Source: Paeniroseomonas aquatica (GTDB lineage Bacteria; Pseudomonadota; Alphaproteobacteria; Acetobacterales; Acetobacteraceae). Taken from it: 64,000 nt of DNA. The position numbers and the translations under genes are program-made. Each line of letters opens with the position of its first letter. Within the stretch, counting starts at the first letter, position 1. The stretch spans positions 62,001 through 126,000 of the forward strand of contig NZ_JAUFPN010000197.1 in assembly GCF_030409335.1 (NCBI RefSeq), written 5' to 3'. This document shows positions 23,607 through 31,905 of the stretch, in pieces. The notes beneath the pieces are model-generated. The model did no database searches and was not told the origin of the DNA. It was given only the letters and a program-made list of their open reading frames with translations.

Positions 23607-24605
23607 ATGCCGCTTGCCGTCCCCACCCGCCGCAGCCTTCTCCTCGGCGCCGGCGCCGCCGGCCTGTGGCAGCCCGCCACGGCGCAGACGCAGCGCGCCA
23701 TGACCATCGTGGTGCCCTATGCCGCGGGCGGCGGCACCGACATCACCGCGCGCGAATTCGCCCAGGTCTTCGCGCCGGAGTTGGCGACGTCGGCGCTCGG
23801 GGGCCAGACCGTCGTCGTCGACAACCGCGGCGGCGCCGCCGGCCATGTCGGCTCGGTCAGCGTCGCGCGGGCGCGGCCGGATGCGACCACGCTGCTGTTT
23901 GCGGTCTCGACCAACATCGTGGTCAACCCGCACCTGCAGAAGGGCGACCGCCTTGACCTCGCCACCGCGCTGCAGCCGGTGGCGCAGGTCTCCTCCTACC
24001 AGTACGTGCTGGTGGTGCATCCCGACGTGCCGGCAAAGACCCTGCCGGAGCTGCTCTCCCACATCCGCGGCCAGCCGCGCGGCGAGCTGACCTATTCCTC
24101 GGGCGGCGTCGGCAACGCCAACCACCTCGCCGGGGTGCTCTTCTCCGAGGCGGCCGGGGTGCGGATGGAGCACGTGCCCTATCGCGGCACCGCGCCCGCC
24201 CTGCTCGACGTCGTCGCCGGCCGGGTGACGATGAATTTCTCCTCCCCGCCGCCGGCGCTGGCCCTGGTCCGCGAGGGCAAGCTGCGCGCCATCGCGGTCA
24301 CCGGCGAGAAGCGCATCGCCGCCCTGCCCGAGGTGCCGACCCTGGCCGAGGCCGGGCTGCCCGGCGCGGTCATCATCGGCTGGCACGGCGTCTTCGCCCC
24401 GGCCGGCGTCCCCGCCCAGACCATGGACCGGCTGGAGGCCGCCGCCCGCCGCGCCGCCGCCACGCCGAAATTCCTCGACCGGCTGGAGCACGACGGGCTG
24501 GAGCCGGCGCCCGCCCGGCCGCGTGCCGTCTTCGCCGAGGCGGTGCGCCAGGAATCCGCCTATTGGGCGCGCAAGGTGCAGGAGCTCGACCTGAAGCTGG
24601 AATAG
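23607..24605 (+). CDS. Tripartite tricarboxylate transporter (Bug) substrate-binding protein
   Basis: A 332-residue Bug receptor. The start at 23607 gives MPLAVPTRRSLLLGAGAAGL, a Tat signal, with GGAG eight bases upstream; a longer frame to 23517 lacks this. Motifs: RAMTIVVPYAAGGGTDITAR, VVVDNRGGAAGHVGSVSVAR, MEHVPYRGTAPALLDVVAG. The loop VPYAAGGGTD is distinct from the other receptors here. A cupin gene follows after 69 bases on the same strand, the only evident partner. Divergent from phbB. The ligand is unknown and no membrane subunits are present. Confidence 0.9.
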   Translation: MPLAVPTRRSLLLGAGAAGLWQPATAQTQRAMTIVVPYAAGGGTDITAREFAQVFAPELATSALGGQTVVVDNRGGAAGHVGSVSVARARPDATTLLFAVSTNIVVNPHLQKGDRLDLATALQPVAQVSSYQYVLVVHPDVPAKTLPELLSHIRGQPRGELTYSSGGVGNANHLAGVLFSEAAGVRMEHVPYRGTAPALLDVVAGRVTMNFSSPPPALALVREGKLRAIAVTGEKRIAALPEVPTLAEAGLPGAVIIGWHGVFAPAGVPAQTMDRLEAAARRAAATPKFLDRLEHDGLEPAPARPRAVFAEAVRQESAYWARKVQELDLKLE

Positions 24606-24674
24606 CCCGGAACCCGGCGGCGCCCGGGCGTTGACCCGTGGTGCCCAACGCCGGGCGCGACGGAGGGCAGGACG

Positions 24675-25067
24675 ATGGATGCGGCAAGACTGGCACTGAT
24701 GGCCAAGGACGTGGCACCGACCCCGGTCGAGATCCCGGGCGCGACCGGCGGCCGCTTCCTGATCCAGCTGCTGAACGAGGATGCCGCCCGCGGCGTGGTG
24801 ACCAGCATCATCCATTTGCCGGCCGGCGGCCGCATCCCGGCGCACCTGCACCGGGCGGGCGCGGAGATGCACTACGTCCTCGAGGGCGACCTGATCGACG
24901 CGGGCCAGGAGCTCGGCGCCGGCGCCTTCCTCACCCATGCCGCCGGCACGGTGCACGGGCCGCACGAGAGCCGCGGCGGCGCCCGGGTGCTGACGGTGCA
25001 ACAGTGGCAGTCCCGCGACGGCAAGTTCGACTTCCACCCGGCCGAGGACGGCGCCAGGGCCGGCTGA
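24675..25067 (+). CDS. Cupin-domain protein
   Basis: A 130-residue single cupin, cytoplasmic. Cupin motif 1 is GGRIPAHLHRAGAEMHYVLEG (His, His, Glu and the following His as metal ligands) and motif 2 is GAFLTHAAGTVHGPHE. One-domain cupins of this size may be dioxygenases, isomerases or simple binding proteins; nothing here decides. CGGAGGGCAGG stands before the ATG. It follows the Bug receptor on the same strand and may act on the imported compound. It converges on the DUF3750 gene with only 22 bases between stops, including the 12-base palindrome GGCGGCGCCGCC. Confidence 0.82.
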   Translation: MDAARLALMAKDVAPTPVEIPGATGGRFLIQLLNEDAARGVVTSIIHLPAGGRIPAHLHRAGAEMHYVLEGDLIDAGQELGAGAFLTHAAGTVHGPHESRGGARVLTVQQWQSRDGKFDFHPAEDGARAG

Positions 25068-25089
25068 GGCGGCGCCGCCCGGCCCGCGG

Positions 25090-25860
25090 TCAGGGCCCGG
25101 CCAGCGCCGCGGCCTCCGCCGGCCCGGCCGGCAGCCCGAGCCGCCCGAGCCCGGGCAGCTTGATCGCCGGCCGCCGCCAGTCGAGGCCGGCGACGGCGCC
25201 GAGGATGTTCACCTCGAGCCCCTCCGCCCAGCCCAGCGTCAGCCCGGCATAGCCGCCGAGGGTGAGGCGGAGGCCGGTGGCGGTGCGCCGCAGCCAGCGG
25301 CCGTCGTGCGGGAAGTCCTTGCCGATGGCGGTCGGCGGCAGGCTGGCGCCGATCTCCGGCACCGCATCCAGCACGGCGGCGACGAAGGTATTGGAATTCG
25401 GCCCGGGCCAGGGCCGGTAGTCGCCCCGGTTGCGCCAGGCATAGCCCTCGATCGCCGCCTGCATGCGCGGGATCAGCGCCGCGGCCGCGTCGCCGTCGGC
25501 GGCGAAGACCACCTCCGGCGTGCGGCCGAACCAGCGCCCGTCGGGCTCGAAGCCATTCATGCGGATCGGCTCGCCCCAGGCGGTGTAGTCGTAGCGGGTG
25601 TAGCCGGCGGCGCCCTCAGGCTTGAAGACGATCCAGCAATGCACCGCGAAGATGCCGCGCCAGCGCACGGTCTGCGCGGCGAAGACCCGGACCACGGCGG
25701 CCGGGTGCCGGCGGGCGGGCGGCAGCAGGCCGATGCTGGACCGGTCCGCCACCTGCCAGCCGGCGCCGCCGCCGCCGGACTGGTAGAAGGCCGCCGAGAC
25801 CGCCAGGGGCAGCAGGTAGAAGAGGGCGAAGAGCAGCAGCGCGAGCTTGGGGAGGGACAT
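25090..25860 (-). CDS. DUF3750 family protein
   Basis: A 256-residue protein with one N-terminal membrane anchor or signal (LPKLALLLFALFYLLPLAVSA). The body matches DUF3750: RVFAAQTVRWRGIFAVHCWI, YTRYDYTAWGEP, ALIPRMQAAIEGYAWR, PGPNSNTFVAAVL and LPPTAIGKDFP, a segment order that recalls NlpC-like folds with a His (VHCW) and Asn-rich PGPNSNTF. No function is known. I chose the ATG at 25860; a GTG one codon earlier is the longest start. It is downstream of, and on the same strand as, the glycine-zipper lipoprotein gene (45-base gap), suggesting an envelope role. Confidence 0.8.
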   Translation of the reverse strand: MSLPKLALLLFALFYLLPLAVSAAFYQSGGGGAGWQVADRSSIGLLPPARRHPAAVVRVFAAQTVRWRGIFAVHCWIVFKPEGAAGYTRYDYTAWGEPIRMNGFEPDGRWFGRTPEVVFAADGDAAAALIPRMQAAIEGYAWRNRGDYRPWPGPNSNTFVAAVLDAVPEIGASLPPTAIGKDFPHDGRWLRRTATGLRLTLGGYAGLTLGWAEGLEVNILGAVAGLDWRRPAIKLPGLGRLGLPAGPAEAAALAGP

Positions 25861-25908
25861 CACTCGGCGCAGATTGGCCGCCCGCCCGCCGCTGCCAAGG
25901 GGCCGGGG

Positions 25909-26520
25909 CTACCAGCGGCGGCCCCAGCCATGGCCGCGCCCGTAGTAGCCGCGCCCGCCGTAGAAGCCGAGCGAGACGCTCGGTCCCCAGTAGTAGGGAT
26001 AGGCCGGATAGGCATAGGGCGCCGCATAGGGATAGGCATAGCCATAGGCCGGCACCGCATAGGCGACCGGCGGCGCCTGCGGCGCCGCGATGGTGTTGCC
26101 GACGCTGGTCATGCACTGGGCATAGGCCATGTCGTAGCGTTCCTGCAGGCTGGCGCCGCTGGCCTGGGCGTTGCTGGCACCCACCGCCGAGCCGCCCAGC
26201 AGGCCGGCGCCGGCGCCGATCGCCGCGCCGGTCCAGGCGGCGCCGCCGGCCGAGCCCAGCAGCGCGCCGGCCGCGGCGCCGAGGGCGGTGCCGATCACGG
26301 CGCTGCCGACCGCCGCCTGGTTCGAGGCCTGGGCCGGGGTGCCGCCGCCGATCTGGCCCTGGGCATAGTTGCGGCATTGCCCCTCCTCGCCCTGGAACTG
26401 CGCCATGTCCTTGCCCTTGGCCGGCATGGCGTAGATCGAGGGTCCGGCCGGCGGGGCCACGGCGCAGGCGGCGAGGCCGACAGGAAGCAGCAGGGCGAGG
26501 CGGATCGGGGCGCGGGACAT
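25909..26520 (-). CDS. Glycine-zipper outer-membrane-type lipoprotein
   Basis: A 203-residue lipoprotein. The start MSRAPIRLALLLPVGLAACA gives a lipobox (LAAC, Cys about 19). After MAQFQGEEGQCRNYAQGQ comes a glycine-zipper stretch, GSAVIGTALGAAAGALLG and TGAAIGAGAGLLGGSAVG (about 80-125), which can insert in a membrane. The C-terminal 60 residues are Tyr/Pro/Ala-rich (AYGYAYPYAAPYAYPAYPYY) and end in GRGYYGRGHGWGRRW. Such proteins are typical of Acetobacteraceae and rhizobia and are of unknown role. An upstream in-frame ATG (26562) would spoil the signal. It precedes DUF3750 on the same strand. Confidence 0.85.
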   Translation of the reverse strand: MSRAPIRLALLLPVGLAACAVAPPAGPSIYAMPAKGKDMAQFQGEEGQCRNYAQGQIGGGTPAQASNQAAVGSAVIGTALGAAAGALLGSAGGAAWTGAAIGAGAGLLGGSAVGASNAQASGASLQERYDMAYAQCMTSVGNTIAAPQAPPVAYAVPAYGYAYPYAAPYAYPAYPYYWGPSVSLGFYGGRGYYGRGHGWGRRW

Positions 26521-26609
26521 CGGGGTCTTCTTCAGCTCGGGCCAAGTGATCATGGCCTCCATCTGGGGACGCCGCCGCCGCTTTTCCCCTCTCGTTACAT
26601 TTCAGCGTG

Positions 26610-27722
26610 TTAAGCCGTGCGTGCGGCCTCGGCCAGCAGCCGCGCCAGCAGCGGGACCGCCGCCTCCAGCGCCGCCACCGTCACGCATTCGTGCGGCGTA
26701 TGCGCGGTCTCGATCCCGCCGGGGCCGAGGATGACGCAGGGGGCGAGGGCCTGCAGCTCGGAGGCATCGGTGCCGAAGGCGGCGGTGCGCGGCGCCGCTC
26801 CGGTCAGCCGCCCGGCGAGCGCGATAAGCGGGTGGTCCGCCGGCAGCTCCGGCGGCGTGCCCTCGGCGGCGATGGTGAGCTCAAGCCCGGCCCGGGCCGC
26901 GGCCGCCCGCACCCGCTCCAGGATCGGCGCCCGGTCCAGGCTGCGGCTGGCGCGGAACTTGATGCGGCAGGTGGCCAGCGCCGGCGTCACGTTCACCGCC
27001 GTGCCGTGGTTGTCCAGAACCAGGTTGAAGTCGGTGAAGGGCGGGTCGTAGGCGGCGTCGTGCAGCGCCGGGTCCTCCACCAGCTGCCGGTGGATCTCCC
27101 GCATCTCCGCCAGGAAGGGGATCAGCGCCCAATTCGCGTTGCGGCCGAGGCCGGTCGAGGAATGCGCCTGCACCCCCTGCGCCCGCGCCACGATATTGAC
27201 CGAGGAGCGGTGCCCGCGCACCGGAACGAGCCCGGTCGGCTCGGCCACCACGATGCCGCGGAGGCCGAGCGAGCGGGCGAAGGCGCTTTCCGCCACCGCC
27301 CGGGCGCCTGCCTTCGTCGTCTCCTCGTCGGTGGTGAGCAGCAGCGTCGCCGGCACCCCGTCCGGCACCGCGCGCGCGGCCATGATGCAGGCGGCGACCG
27401 CGCCCTTCATGTCGACGCTGCCGAGCCCGTGCAGCACGCCCGCCGCATCGACCCGCGGGTCCCAGGGATCGTCCTGCCAGCCGGTCGCCGGCACCGTGTC
27501 CATGTGGCCCGAGAGCGCATAGCCGCCCGGCGGCCCGCGATGCGCGACCAGCGCCCGCTTGGCCACGCCCTCGGCGTCGCGGTAGTCCAGCCGCTCGACC
27601 GCGAAGCCGGCCAGCTCCGCCTCGATCCGCTCGGCGACGGCGAGGTTGGAGAGGGAGGAGCGGCTGTCGATGGCGACCAGCTCGGCGGCGAGGCGGGCGA
27701 CGGGGGGGAGGGAGGCATTCAT
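26610..27722 (-). CDS. argE: Acetylornithine deacetylase / M20 family peptidase
   Basis: A 370-residue zinc hydrolase of the M20/ArgE class. GHMDTVPATGWQ (His ligand and Asp), GLGSVDMKGAVA (bridging Asp), LLTTDEETTKAGAR (catalytic Glu and ligand) and GIETAHTPHECVT near the C-terminus (last His) are in the right order, with a dimerisation domain between about 175 and 290. It removes the acetyl group of N-acetylornithine or a similar N-acyl amino acid. It is divergent from an operon of amino-acid-active enzymes, so a broader N-acyl amino-acid hydrolase is as likely as arginine synthesis. Start chosen at 27722; an upstream GTG-like extension to 27770 overlaps the divergent gene. Confidence 0.85.
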   Translation of the reverse strand: MNASLPPVARLAAELVAIDSRSSLSNLAVAERIEAELAGFAVERLDYRDAEGVAKRALVAHRGPPGGYALSGHMDTVPATGWQDDPWDPRVDAAGVLHGLGSVDMKGAVAACIMAARAVPDGVPATLLLTTDEETTKAGARAVAESAFARSLGLRGIVVAEPTGLVPVRGHRSSVNIVARAQGVQAHSSTGLGRNANWALIPFLAEMREIHRQLVEDPALHDAAYDPPFTDFNLVLDNHGTAVNVTPALATCRIKFRASRSLDRAPILERVRAAAARAGLELTIAAEGTPPELPADHPLIALAGRLTGAAPRTAAFGTDASELQALAPCVILGPGGIETAHTPHECVTVAALEAAVPLLARLLAEAARTA

Positions 27723-27768
27723 GCTTCGAGCCTTGCCGCGGCGCGGCGAAAGGGCAAGTCTCCGCCGC

Positions 27769-28893
27769 ATGGAATCCCTCGCCTATCTCGACCCCCGCAG
27801 CGGCCGGACCTGGCCGCTTGGTGCCCCCCGCTGGTGCGGCGACGCCGGCGAGCCGCTGTTCCTCACCGACCTGCCGGGCATCGGCCCGGACCGGATCGAC
27901 CGGGCGACGCGCAGCCTCTGGCGCTACCGCGCCGCGCTGCCGCCGCTGGCGGGGGCGCCGATCACCCTCGGCGAGGGCTGCACCCCGCTGGTCCCCTGCG
28001 CCTTCGGCGGCGCCACCGCGCTGATGAAATGCGAGTGGTTCATGCCGACCGGCAGCTTCAAGGACCGCGGCGCCTCGGTCATGCTCTCGCTGCTGCGGGC
28101 CGAGGGCGTGACCGCGGTGCTCGAGGACAGCAGCGGCAACGGCGGCGCCGCCATCGCCGCCTATGCCGCCGCCGGCGGCATGCAGGCGAGGATCATGGTC
28201 CCCGCCAGCACCTCCGCGGCCAAGACCGTGCAGAGCCGCGCCTCGAGCGCCGAGATCGTGCTGGTCCCCGGCAGCCGCCAGGACTGCGCCGACGCCGCCC
28301 TGCGGGAGGCGGCGAACACCTTCTACGCCAGCCACAACTGGCACCCCTATTTCCTCCAGGGCACCAAGACGCTCGCCTACGAGCTGTGGGAGGACCTCGG
28401 CTTCAAGGCGCCCGACAACGTCATCGTCCCCTGCGGCGCGGGATCGAACGTGCTCGGCTGCAGCATCGGCTTCGGCGAGCTGCTGCGGGCCGGGCAGATC
28501 GACCGCATGCCGCGGATCTTCGGCGCCCAGCCGGCCAATTGCGCGCCCATCGCCCGGGAATTCCTGGAACTCGACCCCATCCCGGCGCAGCCCACCATTG
28601 CCGAGGGCACCGCCATCGCCGAGCCGCTGCGCTTACGCGAATGCATCGGCGTCTTCCGCCAGAGCCAGGGCGGCGCCGTCATGCTGGCCGAGGCCGAGAT
28701 CGCCCGCGCCACGCTCGACCTCGCCCGCCGCGGCTTCTACGTCGAGCCGACCTGCGCCCAGGCGGCGGCAGCCTTCGCCAAGCTGCTGGCCTCCGGCACC
28801 ATCACCCCCGAGGAGACCACGGTGGTGGTGCTGACCGGCACCGGGCTGAAGGCCACGCCGCGCTTCGCCGAGCTGCTGGGGGTGGCCATCTGA
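27769..28893 (+). CDS. Threonine-synthase-like PLP enzyme (fold type II)
   Basis: A 374-residue fold-type-II PLP enzyme. MPTGSFKDRGASVML carries the Schiff-base Lys (about 93), SSGNGGAAIAAYAA is the substrate loop, and IVPCGAGSNVLGCS binds the PLP phosphate. Length and motif order fit threonine synthase or a related pyridoxal-phosphate lyase, but the operon context (an M81 peptidase and a D-threonine-aldolase-like enzyme) favours a catabolic threonine/serine-type lyase or diaminopropionate-like enzyme. TGATG overlap links it to the next gene. True threonine synthase cannot be excluded. Confidence 0.85.
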   Translation: MESLAYLDPRSGRTWPLGAPRWCGDAGEPLFLTDLPGIGPDRIDRATRSLWRYRAALPPLAGAPITLGEGCTPLVPCAFGGATALMKCEWFMPTGSFKDRGASVMLSLLRAEGVTAVLEDSSGNGGAAIAAYAAAGGMQARIMVPASTSAAKTVQSRASSAEIVLVPGSRQDCADAALREAANTFYASHNWHPYFLQGTKTLAYELWEDLGFKAPDNVIVPCGAGSNVLGCSIGFGELLRAGQIDRMPRIFGAQPANCAPIAREFLELDPIPAQPTIAEGTAIAEPLRLRECIGVFRQSQGGAVMLAEAEIARATLDLARRGFYVEPTCAQAAAAFAKLLASGTITPEETTVVVLTGTGLKATPRFAELLGVAI

Positions 28894-30428
28894 TGCGCGT
28901 CGCCCTCCTCGGCTTCTCGATCGAGTGCAACCGCTTCGCCCCGGCGGCCAGCCAGCGCGACTTCGACACCCGCTGCTGGGTCGAGGGCGAGGGGCTCGTC
29001 GCCGATGCCCGCAGCGCCTCGCCCCGGGCGCTGGGCGAGATGCCCGGCTTCGTCGCGGACATGGATGCTGCCGGCCCCTGGGAGCCGCTGCCCATCCTGC
29101 TCGCCATGGCCGAGCCCAATGGCCCGGTCGAGCACGCCGCCTTCGCCCGCATGATGGTGATCTGGCGGGAGGGGCTGGAGGCGATCCGCGGCCAGGTGGC
29201 TGGGGTCTATTGCGTGCTGCACGGCGCCGGCCTGACCACCGAGCTCGACGACCCCGAGGGCGCGCTGCAGGGGCTGATCCGCGAGGTGCTCGGGCCGGTG
29301 CCCCTGGTCTGCAGCTACGACCTGCATGCCAATGTCTCGGAGGCCATGGTGCGGGACTGCGACGCCTTCGTCGGCTACCGCACCAACCCGCATCTGGATA
29401 TGCGCGAGCGCGGCGCCGAGAGCGCGCAGCTGCTGCGCCGGCTGCTGGGCGGCGAGCGCGCCCGGCGCGCGCTGGTGCGGCTGCCGATCGTCGCGCCCAC
29501 CGTCTCGATGCTGACCGCGGCGGGCCCCTATGCCGAGGTGATCGACCTCGGCCAGGAGCTCGCGGCCCTCGACCCCGCCATCTGGAACGTCTCGGTCATG
29601 GGCGGCTTCGCCTATGGCGACACGCCCTTCAACGGCATGGCGGTGGTGGTGACGGCCGCCGACCAGCCCTCGGCCGACAGCATGGCCGAACGGATCGCGC
29701 GTGCCGCCTGGGCGCGGCGCGACCGCTTCGTCGCCGAGCTCACCCCGCTGCGCGAGGCGGTGGCGCGGGCCAAGGCGAGCCCGGTGCCGCTCGCCTTCGC
29801 CGATGTCGCCGACAATCCCGGCGGCGGCGGCCGCGGCAATACCATGCACATCCTGGCCGCCTTCCTCACCGCCGGCGTCGAGGGCTGTCTGGTCGGCGTC
29901 ATCCACGACCCGCTGCTGGCCGAGGAGGCGCATCGCCTCGGCCGGGGCGCCCGCTTCACCGCGCGATTCAACCGCCCGCAGGGGACGCTGACGGCGGATG
30001 ACGAATTCAGCCGACCGCTTGCCGCCGAGGCCGAGGTGGTGGCGCTGTCGGACGGCCGCGTCACCGGCCGGCGCGGCATCTACGGCGGCACCGCCATGAC
30101 CCTGGGCGCGACCGCGGCGCTGCGGCTCGGCGGCATCACCGTGGTGGTGATCTCGATCCGCACCCAATGCGCCGACCCCGCCTTCTTCGAGCATCTCGGC
30201 CTCGACATCGGCGCGGCCCGCAGCGTGGTGGTGAAGTCGCGCGGGCATTTCCGCGGCGGCTTCGACGAGTTCTTCGGCCACGACCGCATCATCGAGGTCG
30301 ATGCCCCTGGCCTCACCTCGCCCATCCTGTCGCGCTTCGCCTGGACCAGGCTGCCGCGCCCGGTGCTGCCGCTGGACGAGGACACGACATGGACCCCCAA
30401 GGAAACCCCAAAGGGAGCCAAGCCATGA
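28893..30428 (+). CDS. M81 family metallopeptidase (MlrC-like)
   Basis: A 511-residue protein of M81/MlrC length. The N-terminus MRVALLGFSIECNRFAP with the family ETNRFxP-like motif, SYDLHANVSEAMV with conserved Asp-His, GYRTNPHLDMRERG, ADVADNPGGGGRGNT and the C-terminal FAWTRLPRPVLPLDEDT are typical. MlrC in sphingomonads degrades linearised microcystin, but most M81 members have unknown peptide or amide substrates. The ATG overlaps the upstream TGA, and the TGA overlaps the next ATG (30425), so all three genes of this operon are coupled. A metal-dependent hydrolase acting with the neighbouring PLP enzymes is inferred. Confidence 0.9.
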   Translation: MRVALLGFSIECNRFAPAASQRDFDTRCWVEGEGLVADARSASPRALGEMPGFVADMDAAGPWEPLPILLAMAEPNGPVEHAAFARMMVIWREGLEAIRGQVAGVYCVLHGAGLTTELDDPEGALQGLIREVLGPVPLVCSYDLHANVSEAMVRDCDAFVGYRTNPHLDMRERGAESAQLLRRLLGGERARRALVRLPIVAPTVSMLTAAGPYAEVIDLGQELAALDPAIWNVSVMGGFAYGDTPFNGMAVVVTAADQPSADSMAERIARAAWARRDRFVAELTPLREAVARAKASPVPLAFADVADNPGGGGRGNTMHILAAFLTAGVEGCLVGVIHDPLLAEEAHRLGRGARFTARFNRPQGTLTADDEFSRPLAAEAEVVALSDGRVTGRRGIYGGTAMTLGATAALRLGGITVVVISIRTQCADPAFFEHLGLDIGAARSVVVKSRGHFRGGFDEFFGHDRIIEVDAPGLTSPILSRFAWTRLPRPVLPLDEDTTWTPKETPKGAKP

Positions 30429-31525
30429 CCCTCGACGACCTGCCGACCCCCTGCCTGGTCCTCGACCTCGGCCTGCTCAAGCGCAACCTCGCGGCGATGC
30501 AGGCGGCGGTCGCCCGTCACCCCGGCCTGGTGCTGCGGCCGCACCTGAAGACCGCGAAGAGCATCGAGGTGGCGAGGCTCGCCGCCCCCGGCTTCGGCCC
30601 GGTGACGGTCAGCACCCTGGCCGAGGCGCGCTCCTTCGCCGGGGCCGGCTGGCACGACCAGATCTACGCCGTCGGCATCGTCCCGGCCAAGCTCGACGCG
30701 GTCGCGGCGCTGAACGCCGCCGGCGCCGACGTCAAGGTCATCACCGACGACCTCGAGGTCGCCCGCGCCATCGCCGCCCATCCCGGCCCGCTGCGGGCGC
30801 TGGTCGAGGTCGATGTCGGCGAGGGCCGCGGCGGCATCCCGCCCGACAGCCCGCTACTGACCGAGATCGGCGCCGCGCTCGGCGGCCGCCTGGCCGGCGT
30901 GCTCAGCCATTCCGGCCACAGCTACAACGGCCGCACGCCGGAGGACATGGCCGCCATCGCCGAGGTCGAGCGCGCCGGCATCACCGCCGCCGCCGGGCGC
31001 CTCCGCGCCGCCGGGCTGGCCGTGCCGATCGTCTCGCTCGGCTCCTCGCCCACCGCGCTATACGCCCGGCGGATGGACGGCGTCACCGATGTGCGGGCCG
31101 GGGTCTACATGTTCGGCGACCTGTTCCAGGCCCAGCTCGGCACCCATGCGGTCGAGGACATCGCCATGACGGTCCTCGCCTCGGTCATCGGCCGCAGCGC
31201 GGCGCGCAATACCCTGCTGCTCGATGCCGGCGGCCTCGCGCTGTCGAAGGACCGCAGCACCCAGGCGGCGCCGCGCGACTACGGCTTCGGCCTGGTGCTG
31301 ACCCGGGAGGGCCGGCCGATGCCCGGCGAGCCCAGCATCGCCCGCGCCTACCAGGAACACGGCGAGGTCCGCAGCGAGCAGCCGCTGCCGATGCTGCCGC
31401 TCGGCACCCGGCTCCGCGTCGCGCCCAACCACACCTGCATGACGGCGGCGGCGCATGACCGCTACTACGTGGTCGATGGCGGGGACGAGGTCATCGCCAC
31501 CTGGGACAGGGTGAACGGCTGGTAG
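30425..31525 (+). CDS. D-threonine aldolase-like PLP enzyme (DSD1 / alanine racemase fold)
   Basis: A 366-residue fold-type-III PLP protein. TPCLVLDLGLLKRNLAAMQ, RPHLKTAKSIEVA (catalytic Lys about 44), VLSHSGHSYNGRTP and VRAGVYMFGD, with the C-terminal metal site APNHTCMTAA (His and Cys), match D-threonine aldolase / D-serine dehydratase (DSD1). It would cleave D-3-hydroxy amino acids to glycine plus an aldehyde, or dehydrate D-serine. It is the third gene in the coupled operon and ends with a hairpin. With the divergent argE gene, the locus looks like a D- or modified-amino-acid utilisation cluster. Confidence 0.88.
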   Translation: MTLDDLPTPCLVLDLGLLKRNLAAMQAAVARHPGLVLRPHLKTAKSIEVARLAAPGFGPVTVSTLAEARSFAGAGWHDQIYAVGIVPAKLDAVAALNAAGADVKVITDDLEVARAIAAHPGPLRALVEVDVGEGRGGIPPDSPLLTEIGAALGGRLAGVLSHSGHSYNGRTPEDMAAIAEVERAGITAAAGRLRAAGLAVPIVSLGSSPTALYARRMDGVTDVRAGVYMFGDLFQAQLGTHAVEDIAMTVLASVIGRSAARNTLLLDAGGLALSKDRSTQAAPRDYGFGLVLTREGRPMPGEPSIARAYQEHGEVRSEQPLPMLPLGTRLRVAPNHTCMTAAAHDRYYVVDGGDEVIATWDRVNGW

Positions 31526-31542
31526 CAGGGCAGGGAAGGCCG

Positions 31543-31560
31543 GGGAGAAGGTATTCTCCC
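31543..31560 (+). terminator. Hairpin terminator after the D-threonine-aldolase-like gene
   Basis: GGGAGAA (31543-31549) pairs with TTCTCCC (31554-31560) around a GGTA loop, 17 bases past the stop at 31525. An AT-rich tract CTATTTTTATTATT follows from about 31572. The T tract starts a few bases after the stem, so efficiency is uncertain. Confidence 0.65.
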
Positions 31561-31595
31561 GGACCCCTCATCTATTTTTATTATTAAAGGCCAGT

Positions 31596-31633
31596 AAGAA
31601 AAAGCGCGGGAGCGTGAGCAATACTGTTCCCGC
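31596..31633 (-). terminator. Intrinsic terminator of the small basic protein gene
   Basis: On the reverse strand GCGGGA (31633-31628) pairs with TCCCGC (31611-31606), followed by GCTTTTTCTT. The stem is seven bases past the stop of the gene at 31641, so the gene has its own classic intrinsic terminator. Confidence 0.65.
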
Positions 31634-31640
31634 CCCGGAT

Positions 31641-31799
31641 CTACTTCTTCTTCCTTGGCTTTCGCGCCGGCTTCGGCTTTAACGCCGCCTTCATGGCCGC
31701 CGTCTGTGCCTGCCGCATCGCATTCGCCGCCTGGCCCATCCACCACCCGCTGGCGCGGTTGATCGCGGACAGCCACAGGCTGCGCGGAGATCCCTTCAT
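31641..31799 (-). CDS. Small basic protein of unknown function
   Basis: A 52-residue protein beginning MKGSPRSLWLSAINRASGWW and ending with a Lys/Arg/Pro tail (KPKPARKPRKKK). The centre, NRASGWWMGQAANAMRQAQT, is amphipathic helix-like with two adjacent Trp. AAGGA lies eight bases before the ATG at 31799, and a terminator stands after the stop, which together make a real gene likely. The longer frame to 31907 overlaps the divergent carrier gene. The basic tail suggests nucleic acid, phospholipid or phasin-like binding; none is shown. I do not recognise a named family. Confidence 0.55.
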   Translation of the reverse strand: MKGSPRSLWLSAINRASGWWMGQAANAMRQAQTAAMKAALKPKPARKPRKKK

Positions 31800-31905
31800 G
31801 TCCCAGATCCTTGCTGACACGCCCTGCAACGCCGGGCGCCGGCCCCGGTCGCGGCGACCGCAGGCGTAACGGTGGCCTTGCCGCCATGACCCCAGGAGCC
31901 ACCCC

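Noticed and set aside
24631-24674. TTGACC as a promoter of the cupin gene
   Set aside because: The hexamer is present but no -10-like sequence stands at a proper distance; the gene may be read from the Bug receptor.
26607-28892. N-terminal extension of the M81 gene to an upstream start
   Set aside because: It runs over argE and the threonine-synthase-like gene; the true start at 28893 is coupled by TGATG.
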